64,000 nucleotides of DNA from Pseudomonas linyingensis (GCF_900109175.1 NZ_FNZE01000004.1:143808-207807); one strand, 5' to 3'. Numbered from the stretch's first letter, positions 28,687-37,116 are shown. A program made the numbers and translations. The notes: a model not told the origin generated them from the sequence alone.

Positions 28687-29313
28687 ATGCCGAGCAGCAC
28701 CACCCCCGACTACCGCGCCGCCAGCGCCCACCTGGCGGCGCTCGATGCCGACTGGGCGCGCCTGGTCGCCCAGGTCGGCCCCTGCACCCTGGAGCCCCGG
28801 CCGGCGCGCGAGCCGTACGAGGCGCTGGTGCGTGCGGTGGCCTACCAGCAGCTGCACGCCCGTGCGGCCGAGAGCATCCTCGCCCGGATGCTCGCCCTGT
28901 ACCCGGACACGCCCTTCCCCAGCCCCGCGCAGCTGCTGGCCAGCGACTTCGACGCCCTGCGCGGCACCGGCCTGTCGGCGCGCAAGGTGGAGACCCTTCA
29001 GGGCATCGCCGCCGGCGCGCTGAGCGGCCTGGTGCCGGATCGCGAGGAGGCCGCGGCGCTGGACGACGAGGCGTTGATCGAGCGTCTGGTCAGCCTGCGC
29101 GGCATCGGCCGCTGGACGGTGGAGATGCTGCTGATCTTCACCCTCGAGCGCCTCGACGTGCTGCCGGTCGACGACTTCGGCGTGCGCAGCGGCTATCGCC
29201 GCCTCAAGGGCCTGGACCAGCTGCCGACGCCGCGCGAGCTGGCGCGCATCGGCACGGCGTACAGCCCGTGGCGCACGGTGGCGGCCTGGTACCTGTGGCG
29301 GGTGCCGACATGA
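28687..29313 (+). CDS. DNA-3-methyladenine glycosylase II (AlkA family)
   Basis: It has 208 residues from the ATG at 28687; a TTG at 28681 is also possible. The helix-hairpin-helix-GPD motif LVSLRGIGRWTVEMLLIFTLERLDVLPVDDFGVRSG carries the catalytic aspartate. AVAYQQLHARAAESILARM is the conserved glycosylase helix. The E. coli AlkA N-terminal domain is absent, so this is the short bacterial/yeast Mag1-like form. It excises alkylated bases, pairing functionally with the adjacent methyltransferase. Confidence 0.92.
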   Translation: MPSSTTPDYRAASAHLAALDADWARLVAQVGPCTLEPRPAREPYEALVRAVAYQQLHARAAESILARMLALYPDTPFPSPAQLLASDFDALRGTGLSARKVETLQGIAAGALSGLVPDREEAAALDDEALIERLVSLRGIGRWTVEMLLIFTLERLDVLPVDDFGVRSGYRRLKGLDQLPTPRELARIGTAYSPWRTVAAWYLWRVPT

Positions 29314-29370
29314 CGGCGACGGGCGGCGCCGATTAGACTCGGCGCACGCCCATTCCTGCGAGGATCGCCC

Positions 29371-29817
29371 ATGGCCCGCCTGCAGCTCGAACTGCCCGAA
29401 GATGCCTTCCGCTTCACCACGCGCATGACCGTGCGCAGCACCGACATCAACGCCGGCCAGCATCTGGGCAACGACGCGCTGATCTCCATGCTCTCCGAGG
29501 CGCGCTCGCGCTTCCTGTTTGAGCACGGCATCGACGGCGGCGGCAATGCCGAGGGTTTCGGCATCGTGGTCACCGACCTCGCCACCCTGTACAAGGCCGA
29601 GGCCCACGAGCGCGACGTTCTGCTATTCGAGATCGGCGTGATGGACTTCAACAAGTACGGCGGCGACATCACCTTCCGCGTCAGCCGTCCGGCCGACGGC
29701 ACCCTGGTGGCGCTGGCCAAGAACGGCTTCGTGTTCTTCGACTACCAGGCAGGCAAGGTGGCGCCGATGCCGGAGGAGTTCCGCGCGCGCTTCCCGGGGG
29801 TCAGCCAGGCTGCCTGA
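29371..29817 (+). CDS. Hotdog-fold thioesterase
   Basis: It has 148 residues. It is a single hotdog domain of the YbgC/FcbC type: RSTDINAGQHLGNDALISMLSEARSRFL at the N-terminal helix, with an asparagine in the position usual for the catalytic residue region, and a GFVFFDY strand near the end. It probably hydrolyses an acyl-CoA; the substrate is not evident. It stands alone after the glycosylase gene. Confidence 0.88.
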   Translation: MARLQLELPEDAFRFTTRMTVRSTDINAGQHLGNDALISMLSEARSRFLFEHGIDGGGNAEGFGIVVTDLATLYKAEAHERDVLLFEIGVMDFNKYGGDITFRVSRPADGTLVALAKNGFVFFDYQAGKVAPMPEEFRARFPGVSQAA

Positions 29818-29850
29818 CGCCTCAGCAACAACGGTTATCAGCAGCGCCGC

Positions 29851-29990
29851 CGCTACTTCCCATGAGTTGACCACCTGCGCCGTGTGTTCAGGAGCACTGG
29901 CTAGACTTGCAAGGAGGCCTTGCGCCTTGGGCGGTACAGGGGATCGTCGGCTGGGCCCGGTAAGGATATTTCCTGTCGGCTTGCCGAGGT
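29851..29990 (+). promoter_or_regulatory. Leader/promoter copy 1 (similar to 30641-30789)
   Basis: This segment shares CGCTACTTCC (29851-29860), a CTAGACTTG promoter-like core, and GGTAAGG...TTTCCTGTCGG near 29959-29979 followed by GAGGT with the segment upstream of the DUF2790 gene. It probably holds a promoter, transcript start and ribosome site. Directly after it is a 24-codon ORF (29995-30069). Confidence 0.6.
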
Positions 29991-29994
29991 TTGC

Positions 29995-30069
29995 ATGTCC
30001 ATCGTCCCCGACCGGCCAGCGTGGCTGGCCCGCCCCCTTCTCCCTCCGAGCGTCGAGGTGCGGCCATGA
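29995..30069 (+). CDS. Possible 24-residue leader peptide upstream of the repeat-containing membrane protein
   Basis: The ATG follows the same GAGGT context as the DUF2790 start in leader copy 2. The peptide MSIVPDRPAWLARPLL continues to a TGA that overlaps the next gene's ATG (ATGA at 30066-30069). Overlap of this kind usually couples translation. No similarity is recognisable. It may be a leftover of a duplicated gene start rather than a functional peptide. Confidence 0.4.
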   Translation: MSIVPDRPAWLARPLLPPSVEVRP

Positions 30070-30593
30070 ACCGCGAGGACGACCGGCTGCACGCCGGCTC
30101 GCCTCGCCGCGCCCGACAGCTGATCATCCTGCCCGCCCTGTTGCTCGGCCTCGGTCTGGCCCTGGCGCTGATCCTACAGCGCGAGCGCCCGAGCCCGCCG
30201 CCAGCGACCGTCGAAGCGCCGCCGGTAACCCAGGCCGGCAGCGCGGCGGAGCCGGAGCCCGCCCCGCCACCACCTCCGCCGGTCGCCAAGCCGAAGGCGG
30301 CGCCACCAACGGCCAAGGCCGCGGCCCCGAAAGAGCTGGCGAGCTGTCTGCCGCGCGGCAGCAACCTGCTCGACAACCGGGTGGCGCGCTGCCGCTTCGG
30401 CACCGCAGACGGCGCACCGCCAGCGACAGCCGCCCAGAAAGCCACAGCGCCGGCCAGAGCGTCCGCGCCCAAGGACCTCGAGCGCTGCCTGCCGCGCGGC
30501 AGCAACCTGCTCGACAACCGAGTGGCCCGCTGCCGCTTCGGCACGCCGGACGGCGCACCGCCCCCGACGAAGCGGGCGACGCCGCCGAGTTGA
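30066..30593 (+). CDS. Membrane-anchored protein with two near-identical 30-residue repeats
   Basis: It has 175 residues from MNREDDRLHAGSPRR. One hydrophobic segment (about residues 19-37) follows a basic N-terminus, so it is inner-membrane anchored with the rest periplasmic. A Pro/Ala-rich linker leads to copy 1 (CLPRGSNLLDNRVARCRFGT) and copy 2 of the same unit about 45 residues later, each preceded by an acidic/Leu segment and followed by DGAPP. Each unit has two cysteines. I do not recognise the repeat. A longer upstream frame starting with TTG (29991) is possible. Confidence 0.7.
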   Translation: MNREDDRLHAGSPRRARQLIILPALLLGLGLALALILQRERPSPPPATVEAPPVTQAGSAAEPEPAPPPPPPVAKPKAAPPTAKAAAPKELASCLPRGSNLLDNRVARCRFGTADGAPPATAAQKATAPARASAPKDLERCLPRGSNLLDNRVARCRFGTPDGAPPPTKRATPPS

Positions 30594-30640
30594 GGCGCTG
30601 ACGCCTCTCCCTCAGAAAATCCGGCAATCAGTAGCCCTGC

Positions 30641-30789
30641 CGCTACTTCCTATCGATTGGCCACCGACCACGCCGGCGGCCTTTCCGTATCCGCAAACTG
30701 ACTAGAATTTGACCAAGGCGTGACGCTGTAAGCTGCACGGGACCGCTGGCTCGCCTGGGTAGGGAGGTTTTCTGTCGGATCGTTGAGGT
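30641..30789 (+). promoter_or_regulatory. Leader/promoter copy 2, upstream of the DUF2790 gene
   Basis: It shares CGCTACTTCC (30641-30650), a TTG-CCACC block, a CTAGAATTTG promoter-like core (30702-30711) and GGTAGGG...TTTTCTGTCGG (30758-30778) with 29851-29990. Spacing between the outer blocks differs by only nine bases between copies. That indicates a duplicated promoter plus leader rather than chance. Confidence 0.6.
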
Positions 30790-30793
30790 ACCC

Positions 30794-31054
30794 ATGAACA
30801 TCAAATACGTCCTGCTGACCCTGGCCGCCTGCTCGAGCATCGCCCTGGCGGCCGAGCCCCCGGTGGAGGAATACGTCTACGGCATGCCCCTGGACATCGA
30901 CAAGGTGGTGGCCATCACCGAACCGGACGAGCTGTACGCGCCCTGCCGCGTGGTGTCGGCACAGATGAGCTACGAGGATTCCACCGGCCAGCTGCGCACC
31001 CTCGAATACCTCAGGATGAGTAGCGTCTGCAGCGACATCGAGGGCAGCCTCTAA
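30794..31054 (+). CDS. Small exported DUF2790 protein
   Basis: It has 86 residues with signal peptide MNIKYVLLTLAACSSIALA (cleavage near 19). The mature domain PPVEEYVYGMPLDIDKVVAI and the two cysteines (CRVV and SSVCSD) match the DUF2790 family, which is abundant in Pseudomonas. Function of the family is not established. The gene has its own leader, shared in part with the preceding gene. Confidence 0.85.
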   Translation: MNIKYVLLTLAACSSIALAAEPPVEEYVYGMPLDIDKVVAITEPDELYAPCRVVSAQMSYEDSTGQLRTLEYLRMSSVCSDIEGSL

Positions 31055-31078
31055 CCCCCTCGCCCGCACGCCCGCCGC

Positions 31079-32530
31079 TCAATCCCCGGCCGCGGGTGGC
31101 GGCGCAGTGTCGGCCAGCGCCGTGGCCAACTCGCCGAGGCGGCGCAGCGCAGCGCTGACCCGCTCGTCCAGCTCCTGGCAGCAGGACAGGCGCAGGCAGT
31201 GGCGAAACCGCGCGCCGTTGGAATACAGCTGGCCAGGAATGATGACGATGCGCTCGGCCAGCGCGGCGTGGAACAGCTCGAGGCTGTCCACCGTTTCCGG
31301 CAACTCCAGCCACAGCAGGAAACCACCCACCGGCTGGGTGGCGCGGGTGCCGGCCGGGAAGTGGCGGGCGATCAGCCCGCGCATCGCATCCACCTGCGCC
31401 GCGTAGCGCCGGCGCAGGGCACGCAGGTGGTGATCGTAGCCGCCGCTCTCGAGGAACAGGCCGACCGTCTCGGCCAACAGCACCGACTCGGCGACGCTGG
31501 AGCTGAACTTCAGCTGACGCACCGCGTCGCGAAAGCGCCCGGCCTCCAGCCAGCCGATGCGGTAGTCCGGCGCCAGGGTCTTGGTGTAGCTGGCGCAGGT
31601 CATCACCCAACCGTCGCGGTCGAAGGCCTTGACCGTCGGCTGCAGCGGTTCGGCGAACTGCAGCTCGGCGTACAGGGCATCCTCGATGAGCGGCACCCGG
31701 TGCTGGTTGACCAGCTCGGCCAGGCGCTGCTTGGCCGCCAGCGGCATGCTGCAGCCCAGCGGGTTGTGCACCGTGGGCATGGCGACGATGGCCGCCAGGC
31801 GCTTCTCCTCCAGCAGCAGCTCCAGCGCGTCCAGCGCCAGGCCGTGCTGCGGGTGGGTGGGGATCTCCAGCACCTTGAGGCCGAGGCTGGCCAAGAGCGG
31901 GTAGAGGTTGAAGTAGCTCGGCGACTCCACGCCCACGGTGTCGCCGGCGCGGGTCACCGCGCGCAGCGCCAGCTGCAGCGCCTCCATGGCGCCGTGGGTG
32001 AGCAGGATGTCGTCGGCCGCCAGGGTCATGCCGAGCAGCGCGGCGCGCCGGGCGATCTGCTCGCGCAGGCGCAGCGAGCCCGGCGGCAGGGCGTAGCGAC
32101 CGACCAGCTGCGGCTGGCGGCGCAGCAGGCTGGCGGTCAGCCGCGCCAGCTTGGCGCCCGGATAGAACGCCTCGCCGCGCGGGCAGGCCAGCGCCAGGTC
32201 GACATGGTCGGCACGCTGCTGGCTCTGCAGCACCATCGCCATCAGGTCGTCCATCGCCCCCGCCGGGCGCACCCCGGACGGCCGCTCGCGCAGCGGCCGC
32301 TGCAGCGGTGGCAGGCTGCTGCGCACGTAGTAGCCGGACTGTGGGCGCGCCTCTATCAGGCCGCGATCCTCGAGCAGGCGGTAGGCAGCGGTGACGGTGT
32401 TGAGGCTCAGCTCATGCTGGGCGGCACAGGCCCGCACCGACGGCAGGCGGACGCCGGCCGGCAGACTGCCGCGGTCGATGGCCGCGGCCAGTTCGTCGGC
32501 CAGCAGGCGGTAGCGGACGGGTGCATTCAT
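31079..32530 (-). CDS. MocR-type regulator (GntR helix-turn-helix fused to aminotransferase fold)
   Basis: It has 483 residues. Residues 1-75 form a GntR winged helix (LPSVRACAAQHELSLNTVTAAYRLLEDRGLIEARPQSGYYV). Residues 110-470 form a class I aminotransferase domain, with the PLP-lysine in SYTKTLAPDYRIGW and VAMPTVHNPLGCSM. Such proteins sense an amine or PLP-bound ligand and activate or repress a divergent gene. The divergent neighbour is a LysE-type exporter, an expected target. Confidence 0.94.
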   Translation of the reverse strand: MNAPVRYRLLADELAAAIDRGSLPAGVRLPSVRACAAQHELSLNTVTAAYRLLEDRGLIEARPQSGYYVRSSLPPLQRPLRERPSGVRPAGAMDDLMAMVLQSQQRADHVDLALACPRGEAFYPGAKLARLTASLLRRQPQLVGRYALPPGSLRLREQIARRAALLGMTLAADDILLTHGAMEALQLALRAVTRAGDTVGVESPSYFNLYPLLASLGLKVLEIPTHPQHGLALDALELLLEEKRLAAIVAMPTVHNPLGCSMPLAAKQRLAELVNQHRVPLIEDALYAELQFAEPLQPTVKAFDRDGWVMTCASYTKTLAPDYRIGWLEAGRFRDAVRQLKFSSSVAESVLLAETVGLFLESGGYDHHLRALRRRYAAQVDAMRGLIARHFPAGTRATQPVGGFLLWLELPETVDSLELFHAALAERIVIIPGQLYSNGARFRHCLRLSCCQELDERVSAALRRLGELATALADTAPPPAAGD

Positions 32531-32541
32531 GGCGGTTCACC

Positions 32542-32632
32542 GGTGACAGCGGGATGGACATGCGATGGTGACAGTTGACTAACCATTCAATCTGTAACCA
32601 TGACAAAAGTGGTTTTGTGAGTCTGTCACCAT
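32542..32632. promoter_or_regulatory. Candidate MocR operator with repeated (A)TGGTGACAG half-sites
   Basis: Four related words lie in the divergent promoter: GGTGACAG (32542-32549), ATGGTGACAG (32565-32574), CTGTAACCAT (32592-32601, inverted) and CTGTCACCAT (32623-32632, inverted). The second and fourth form an exact inverted repeat. MocR proteins typically bind such repeated half-sites between divergent genes. TTGACT at 32575 may be a -35 element for the exporter gene. Confidence 0.7.
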
Positions 32633-32684
32633 TTGCCGCCACTGCCTAGCATGGACTGCCATGGATCAACTGCAGGAGCCTGCC

Positions 32685-33284
32685 ATGTTCGAAGCCCTCG
32701 CCCTGGCCAGCTACATGGGAGTGATGTCGATCACCCCCGGCCCCAACAACATCATGCTCACCACCTCGGGGGTGAACTTCGGCTTCCGCCGCACCCTGCC
32801 GCACATGCTCGGCATCGCCTTCGGCTGCTCCCTGCAGCTGCTGCTGTGCGCCGCGCTGTTCGCTTCGGTGGCCGACTGGCTCGGCGAGGTGCGCCCGCTG
32901 CTGGCCGCCGCCGGCTGCGCCTACCTGCTGTGGCTGTCGCTGAAGCTGGCCCGCGCCGCCGCGCCGGGCCGCAGCGAGACGGCACGACCGATGGGCTTCG
33001 TCGCCGCCGCGCTGTTCCAGTGGATCAATCCCAAGGCCTGGGTGATGGTGCTCAACGCCTGCGTGCTGTTCATGCCGCAGGGCGGCCAGCTGCCGGCCGC
33101 CGCGGCCATGGCGCTGCTGGCGCTGCTGGTCAACCTGCCGTGCATCGCGGTGTGGGCATGGGGCGGCGAGCGCCTGCGCCACTGGCTGCAGCAGGACTGG
33201 GCGCTGCGCCTGTTCAACCTGGGCATGGCCGGCCTGCTGGCCGCCACCGCGCTGTGGCTGCTGGTGGATGAGCTGATGCGCTGA
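32685..33284 (+). CDS. LysE-family amino acid/metabolite exporter
   Basis: It has 199 residues from MFEALALASYMGVMSITPGPNN; GCAGGAG six bases upstream favours this ATG over one at 32661. The LysE motif SITPGPNNIMLTTSGVNFG and six hydrophobic segments are present, with FQWINPKAWVMVLNA mid-protein. It exports an amino acid or related compound, unknown here. It is divergent from the MocR gene, whose product likely regulates it. Confidence 0.92.
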   Translation: MFEALALASYMGVMSITPGPNNIMLTTSGVNFGFRRTLPHMLGIAFGCSLQLLLCAALFASVADWLGEVRPLLAAAGCAYLLWLSLKLARAAAPGRSETARPMGFVAAALFQWINPKAWVMVLNACVLFMPQGGQLPAAAAMALLALLVNLPCIAVWAWGGERLRHWLQQDWALRLFNLGMAGLLAATALWLLVDELMR

Positions 33285-33369
33285 GGGTGGCGGGCGCGCC
33301 GGACGCGATCCAGAATGAGGGGCAGCGCCCCGCTCTCCCCCTTTCTGCACGGACGCCACGAGGAGCCCC

Positions 33370-33816
33370 ATGCGCGCGATCTACCTCGACACCGAATTCA
33401 CCCAGCTCAGCCTCGACCGGCAGCTGATCTCCCTGGCCCTGGTCGATGCCGGCGGCGCCGAGTTCTATGTCGAACTCAGCGACGGCTGGTGCGCAGACGA
33501 CTGCTCGGAGTTCGTCCACGAGCACGTCCTGCCGCAGCTCGACCTTGCGCGCCATGGCCTGCCCAGCCGCGAGGCTCGCCAGGCGCTGCATGCCTTCCTC
33601 GCCGGCCTCGGCGCGGTGGAAGTCGTCGGTGATGCGCTGGCCTGGGACTGGCCGCTGCTGCTCGGCCTGCTCGAACCGCTCGGCCTGCCGGCCAACGTGC
33701 GGGGCTGCCGCCAGGTCGACGACCCGCTCGGCCAGCTGCCCAGCGAGGACATCCCCCACCACGCCCTGCTCGACGCGCGCCTGCTGCGCGACCTGTGCGA
33801 GGGCTGCGGCGACTAG
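33370..33816 (+). CDS. 3'-5' exonuclease-like protein (RNase T/DEDD fold)
   Basis: It has 148 residues. Opening MRAIYLDTEFTQL carries the D-x-E of DEDD exonucleases. ALAWDWPLLLGLL supplies a second Asp, and HHALLDARLLRDL resembles the H-x4-D third motif. The length and the short spacing suit the small Rv2179c-like exoribonuclease group. The substrate is unknown. The stop overlaps that of the convergent small gene. Confidence 0.75.
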   Translation: MRAIYLDTEFTQLSLDRQLISLALVDAGGAEFYVELSDGWCADDCSEFVHEHVLPQLDLARHGLPSREARQALHAFLAGLGAVEVVGDALAWDWPLLLGLLEPLGLPANVRGCRQVDDPLGQLPSEDIPHHALLDARLLRDLCEGCGD

Positions 33817-34040
33817 CCGCCCTCCTGCAACCGCTGCAACTCGCGGCGCACCATGCTGGCGAACTGCGGCGGGCTGAGCGCGTACAGCTCACCCGCCACC
33901 CAAGCCAGCCAGCGCACGCCGAGGCGCCCGCGCGCGGCCAGCAGGCGTTCGGCCTCGGCCTGCGCACGGGCCTGGTGGGTGCGATGGTAGTCGGCGCGGG
34001 AGGTGTTCGGCGCCGCGTGGTCGTGGTCGTGGTCAGGCAT
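33813..34040 (-). CDS. Small hypothetical protein with His/Asp-rich N-terminus
   Basis: It has 75 residues: MPDHDHDHAAP, then a basic helical stretch and RLGVRWLAWVAGELYALSPPQFASMVRRELQRL. It is predicted soluble and helical. Similar short proteins occur in Pseudomonas genomes but I know no function. It converges on the exonuclease gene with a 4-base overlap. Confidence 0.6.
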   Translation of the reverse strand: MPDHDHDHAAPNTSRADYHRTHQARAQAEAERLLAARGRLGVRWLAWVAGELYALSPPQFASMVRRELQRLQEGG

Positions 34041-34136
34041 GCGTTATCTCGGCGGAAACGACAACCGGCGGCGGACGGCTAGGCGCGAGTCGGAATGAGG
34101 GGCGGAGATTCTAGCCGACCACGGGGATCACGGCGC

Positions 34137-35027
34137 TCACGGCGTCGCCGGTTCCTCGACCTCACGCCAGCTGCTGTCCGGGTCGAAACGGGGCATCGCC
34201 ACGGCCTGCTGTTCGCTGTCCGGCCCCATGTCCTTCTCGAACACCTGGCCATCGTGGCTGATCATGAAGCTCATTACCCCGCTGTCGGCGTACTCGGCCG
34301 GCCAGGCGATCAGGGCGAAGCCGCGGCTCATGTTGTCGCCGAGCTTGTAGCCGTAGGCGCCGCCCGGCGCCGATGGGCCCTGGGCGTCGAGGATGCGGTA
34401 GCGGTAGCCGTGCCACTCGCCGTCCGGCAGCTCGTCGCCGAACAGCGGGCCGAGCGGGCTCGCCTCGATGCCCGGCTCGTCGGGCCAGTACAACCCGTCG
34501 TACTGGCCGTCGCTGCTCATGAACTTCTGCGCGTACTCGAGCACCCCGTCGCCGTCGTGGTCGACCTCGGCGTAGTCCATCTGTGCGTCGTGGTAGGCGC
34601 GCACCGCCTCTATGGTGGCCAGCTCGTTGCGGCCGATGCGCCGCGCACGGATCTCCTCGCCACCGGCCTTGGCATCAAAACTCCAGCCGTCCTGGCCCTG
34701 GACCAGCGGCAGGGGGAAGGTCCAGGGCGTGTTGCCGACCACCAGGCGCGACCGGCCCTGCCCGACGGACTGGACCGCATGCTTCTCCCGGTAGAGAGCG
34801 AGGAAGGCATCGACATCCTTGCGCTCGATGTCATCGGTGGGGATGTAGGTTTGCCAGTCGTCGCCGAGCAGCGCGGCCATGCGCTGGGGATCGGCATGCT
34901 CGGTGCCCAGCGCGGCGATCAGCGCATCGACGGCAACGGTGGGGGTAGCGAAGGCTTGCTGGGCGCGCGCCTCCCAGGTCAACAGTGCCAGCAGCGCCGG
35001 CAGGCAGATACGCAAGAGCGGATGCAT
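34137..35027 (-). CDS. DUF2950 exported protein
   Basis: It has 296 residues from MHPLLRICLPALLALLTWEARA, a signal peptide. The mature protein contains DDWQTYIPTDDIERKDVDAFLALY, WTFPLPLVQGQDGWSFDAKAG and GYRYRILDAQGPSAPGGAYGY, all typical of DUF2950. It is almost always encoded beside DUF3300, as here, 16 bases downstream of that gene on the same strand. The function is unknown; location is periplasm or envelope. Confidence 0.88.
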   Translation of the reverse strand: MHPLLRICLPALLALLTWEARAQQAFATPTVAVDALIAALGTEHADPQRMAALLGDDWQTYIPTDDIERKDVDAFLALYREKHAVQSVGQGRSRLVVGNTPWTFPLPLVQGQDGWSFDAKAGGEEIRARRIGRNELATIEAVRAYHDAQMDYAEVDHDGDGVLEYAQKFMSSDGQYDGLYWPDEPGIEASPLGPLFGDELPDGEWHGYRYRILDAQGPSAPGGAYGYKLGDNMSRGFALIAWPAEYADSGVMSFMISHDGQVFEKDMGPDSEQQAVAMPRFDPDSSWREVEEPATP

Positions 35028-35043
35028 GGGAAGTCTCCTTGTC

Positions 35044-36507
35044 TCAACGCCGGAAGCCGCCGCCACCGCCACCGCGGGAAGGTCTGCTGGGTGCCGAGCG
35101 CTGCACCGGGCGGCTGGCGCGCTCCGCCCGCGGCCGGCTGGCCGAGGCCCGGCTGGTCTCGCCACGGCTGGCGACGGCGCTGGAGCGCGACGGCTCGCGC
35201 GCGCCGGCGAAGGCGTTGTTACGCGTGCTTGGGCTACTGGCGTACTGCTGGCGCGCCTGCTGGCGGGCCTGCGTGCTGTTCTGCGTGCGCTGGCGCGGCT
35301 GGGCGCCGGCCTGGCTGCGCTGGCCGATCCGCTCCGGCTGGCTGCGCCCCCCCCGATCGGCGGCCTGCCCGCGCTCGCGCTGCTGGGCCTGGCTGCGCAT
35401 CTCGCGGTCGGCGACCTGGGCCCGCTCGCGCGCCTCGCGGTTGCTGGTGGCCGGCGCCTGGATGCCGCGCTGGCTCAGGGTCTGGCTGGCCCGCTCGCGC
35501 TCGGCCATGCGCGCTGGCTCGCGGCCACGCAGGGCCTCGCGCTGCTCGCTGCCGGGCAGGCGCTGGCTGTAGCGCTCGCGGCTGGCGCTGTCCCGATAGG
35601 GCACGCCGTCGCGGTTCACCGCGTTGTGCTGCCAGTTTCTCTGGCTGGCGTCGATCTTCCGGTTGCTGTTGATGTTGTTGTACTTGTTGACGTCGATGTC
35701 GATGTCGCCGCCCCCCCAGTCGCAGTCGCCCCAGATCGAGTCGATGATCGCCACGCCAGCGGCGAAGCCCAAGCCGGCGACCAGCGCTGAGCCGAAGTAG
35801 TAGCCGGGCGGCGGCGGGTAGTACGCCGGCGGGTAGGACGGATACGGCCAGCTGCCGTAGACCACGCTGGGGTTGTAGCTTGGCACGTAGATCACCTGCG
35901 GGTCGGCCGGCTCGATGATGATGGTCTGCTCGGCCGGCGGCGCCTGCACCACGGTGGTGGCCCCCCCCTCTGCCGCACTCTGCACGGTGACCGTCTGCTG
36001 CTCGTTGGACTCGAGGTTGCCGGCGGCCTGCGCCTGGCGCCGCAGGCGCTGCACCGAGTCCATCACGTCGCTCGGCTGGGCGAGGAAGGCATCGCCGACC
36101 CGCTGCACCCAGGCCGGGTCCTGGCCGAGGGTGACCAGCAGCGCCGGGAAGGCGACCAACGACTGCACGCTGGGATCCCAGGGCTGGTCGGCCACCTGGC
36201 GCACGGCGTCGTCGCCGCTGGCGTCCGGATGGGCCTTGGACCAGGCCACGGCGTCGGCGACGTTGCCCGGGTAGGTCGCCGCCATCAGTACCTGGGCCAA
36301 CAGAGAGTCGGGATACAAGGCGATCGGCGCCATCATCTGGTCGAGTTCCTCGTCGCGGAACACGGCCTCGGCCGGCGCCGGCGCTGCGGGCGGAGCGGCG
36401 GCCGGGGTGCCCGGCGCCTCCTGGGCGAAAGGGGCGCCCTGGTCGGGGCTGCCGAGCATGGCCAGCACCGCGAGCAGGACGGCGCTGAAACGGCGATCGA
36501 TACACAT
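35044..36507 (-). CDS. DUF3300 exported protein with Arg/Gln/Gly-rich tail
   Basis: It has 487 residues from MCIDRRFSAVLLAVLAMLG. A signal peptide is followed by the DUF3300 domain (about 50-260: LDQMMAPIALYPDSLLAQVLMAATYP, and the tyrosine-rich YPSYPPAYYPPPPGYYFG). The C-terminal 200 residues are low complexity, rich in R, Q, S and A, ending SRGGGGGGFRR. The pairing with DUF2950 suggests a shared envelope role. The upstream extension of the frame is intergenic. Confidence 0.88.
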   Translation of the reverse strand: MCIDRRFSAVLLAVLAMLGSPDQGAPFAQEAPGTPAAAPPAAPAPAEAVFRDEELDQMMAPIALYPDSLLAQVLMAATYPGNVADAVAWSKAHPDASGDDAVRQVADQPWDPSVQSLVAFPALLVTLGQDPAWVQRVGDAFLAQPSDVMDSVQRLRRQAQAAGNLESNEQQTVTVQSAAEGGATTVVQAPPAEQTIIIEPADPQVIYVPSYNPSVVYGSWPYPSYPPAYYPPPPGYYFGSALVAGLGFAAGVAIIDSIWGDCDWGGGDIDIDVNKYNNINSNRKIDASQRNWQHNAVNRDGVPYRDSASRERYSQRLPGSEQREALRGREPARMAERERASQTLSQRGIQAPATSNREARERAQVADREMRSQAQQRERGQAADRGGRSQPERIGQRSQAGAQPRQRTQNSTQARQQARQQYASSPSTRNNAFAGAREPSRSSAVASRGETSRASASRPRAERASRPVQRSAPSRPSRGGGGGGFRR

Positions 36508-36742
36508 GTCGCTTCTCCTGAGCGCGCAAAGCAGGGCGAAACGCAGGGCCTGGCCCATCGCCACCGTGAACTGTCGCGGTTTGAAAAGCATAGGCGTTGT
36601 GTGGCGACTGACGAGGCATAAACCAGCTATCGGCAGGGGGCCCCAGCGACGGACGGCGGCTCCAGGCAATGCCATCCTTTCCGCCTTATCGCCGGGACAT
36701 TCACGCCACGCCGCCCGGCACGGCGACGCGGCATGCAGACGA

Positions 36743-37116
36743 GGCATCCTCCTGGTGGCAATCATCGTCTCGCAGCTGGCCCTCGCCCACCAGGTTTCCG
36801 ATCCCCGGTGCACGTGCTCGGCCGCAAGCCCGGCAGCAACGTGTTCCGCCCGCTGGTCGCCGAAACCGGCGCACGCGTGGTGGCGCTCGACCTCTGCGCG
36901 GCCTTCGATCTGGAGTACACCGCCCTCAAGATGCCCATCGAGGCGGAGCAGCGGCCGCGCGAGAAGGGCGTGATGCTCTGGATAGTCGGACCGAATCCGG
37001 TCGTGCAGGCGATGCTGATGAACTCACCGCTGGGGCAGGCACTGGGTGCCGAGCGGGTGTTCAACAATCTCGAGGAAGCGGTGGCGCGCTACCAGGCAAT
37101 GACGGCGGGAGCCTGA
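36743..37116 (+). pseudogene. C-terminal remnant of a SulP-family anion permease with STAS domain
   Basis: GILLVAIIVSQLALAHQVSDP (frame of 36743) matches the last SulP membrane segment. The next words VHVLGRKPGSNVFRP continue in a different frame after one base is lost in GATCCCCGG near 36805. The STAS part then jumps from NVFRP to LVAETGARVVALDL, missing about 35 residues, and ends AVARYQAMTAGA. A frameshift plus deletion and absence of the permease N-terminus indicate a dead gene. Upstream sequence to 36508 shows no gene. Confidence 0.7.

Noticed and set aside
30690..30793. c-di-GMP or other known riboswitch in the DUF2790 leader
   Set aside because: I could not match the conserved cores of a known class; only similarity to the neighbouring leader is supported.
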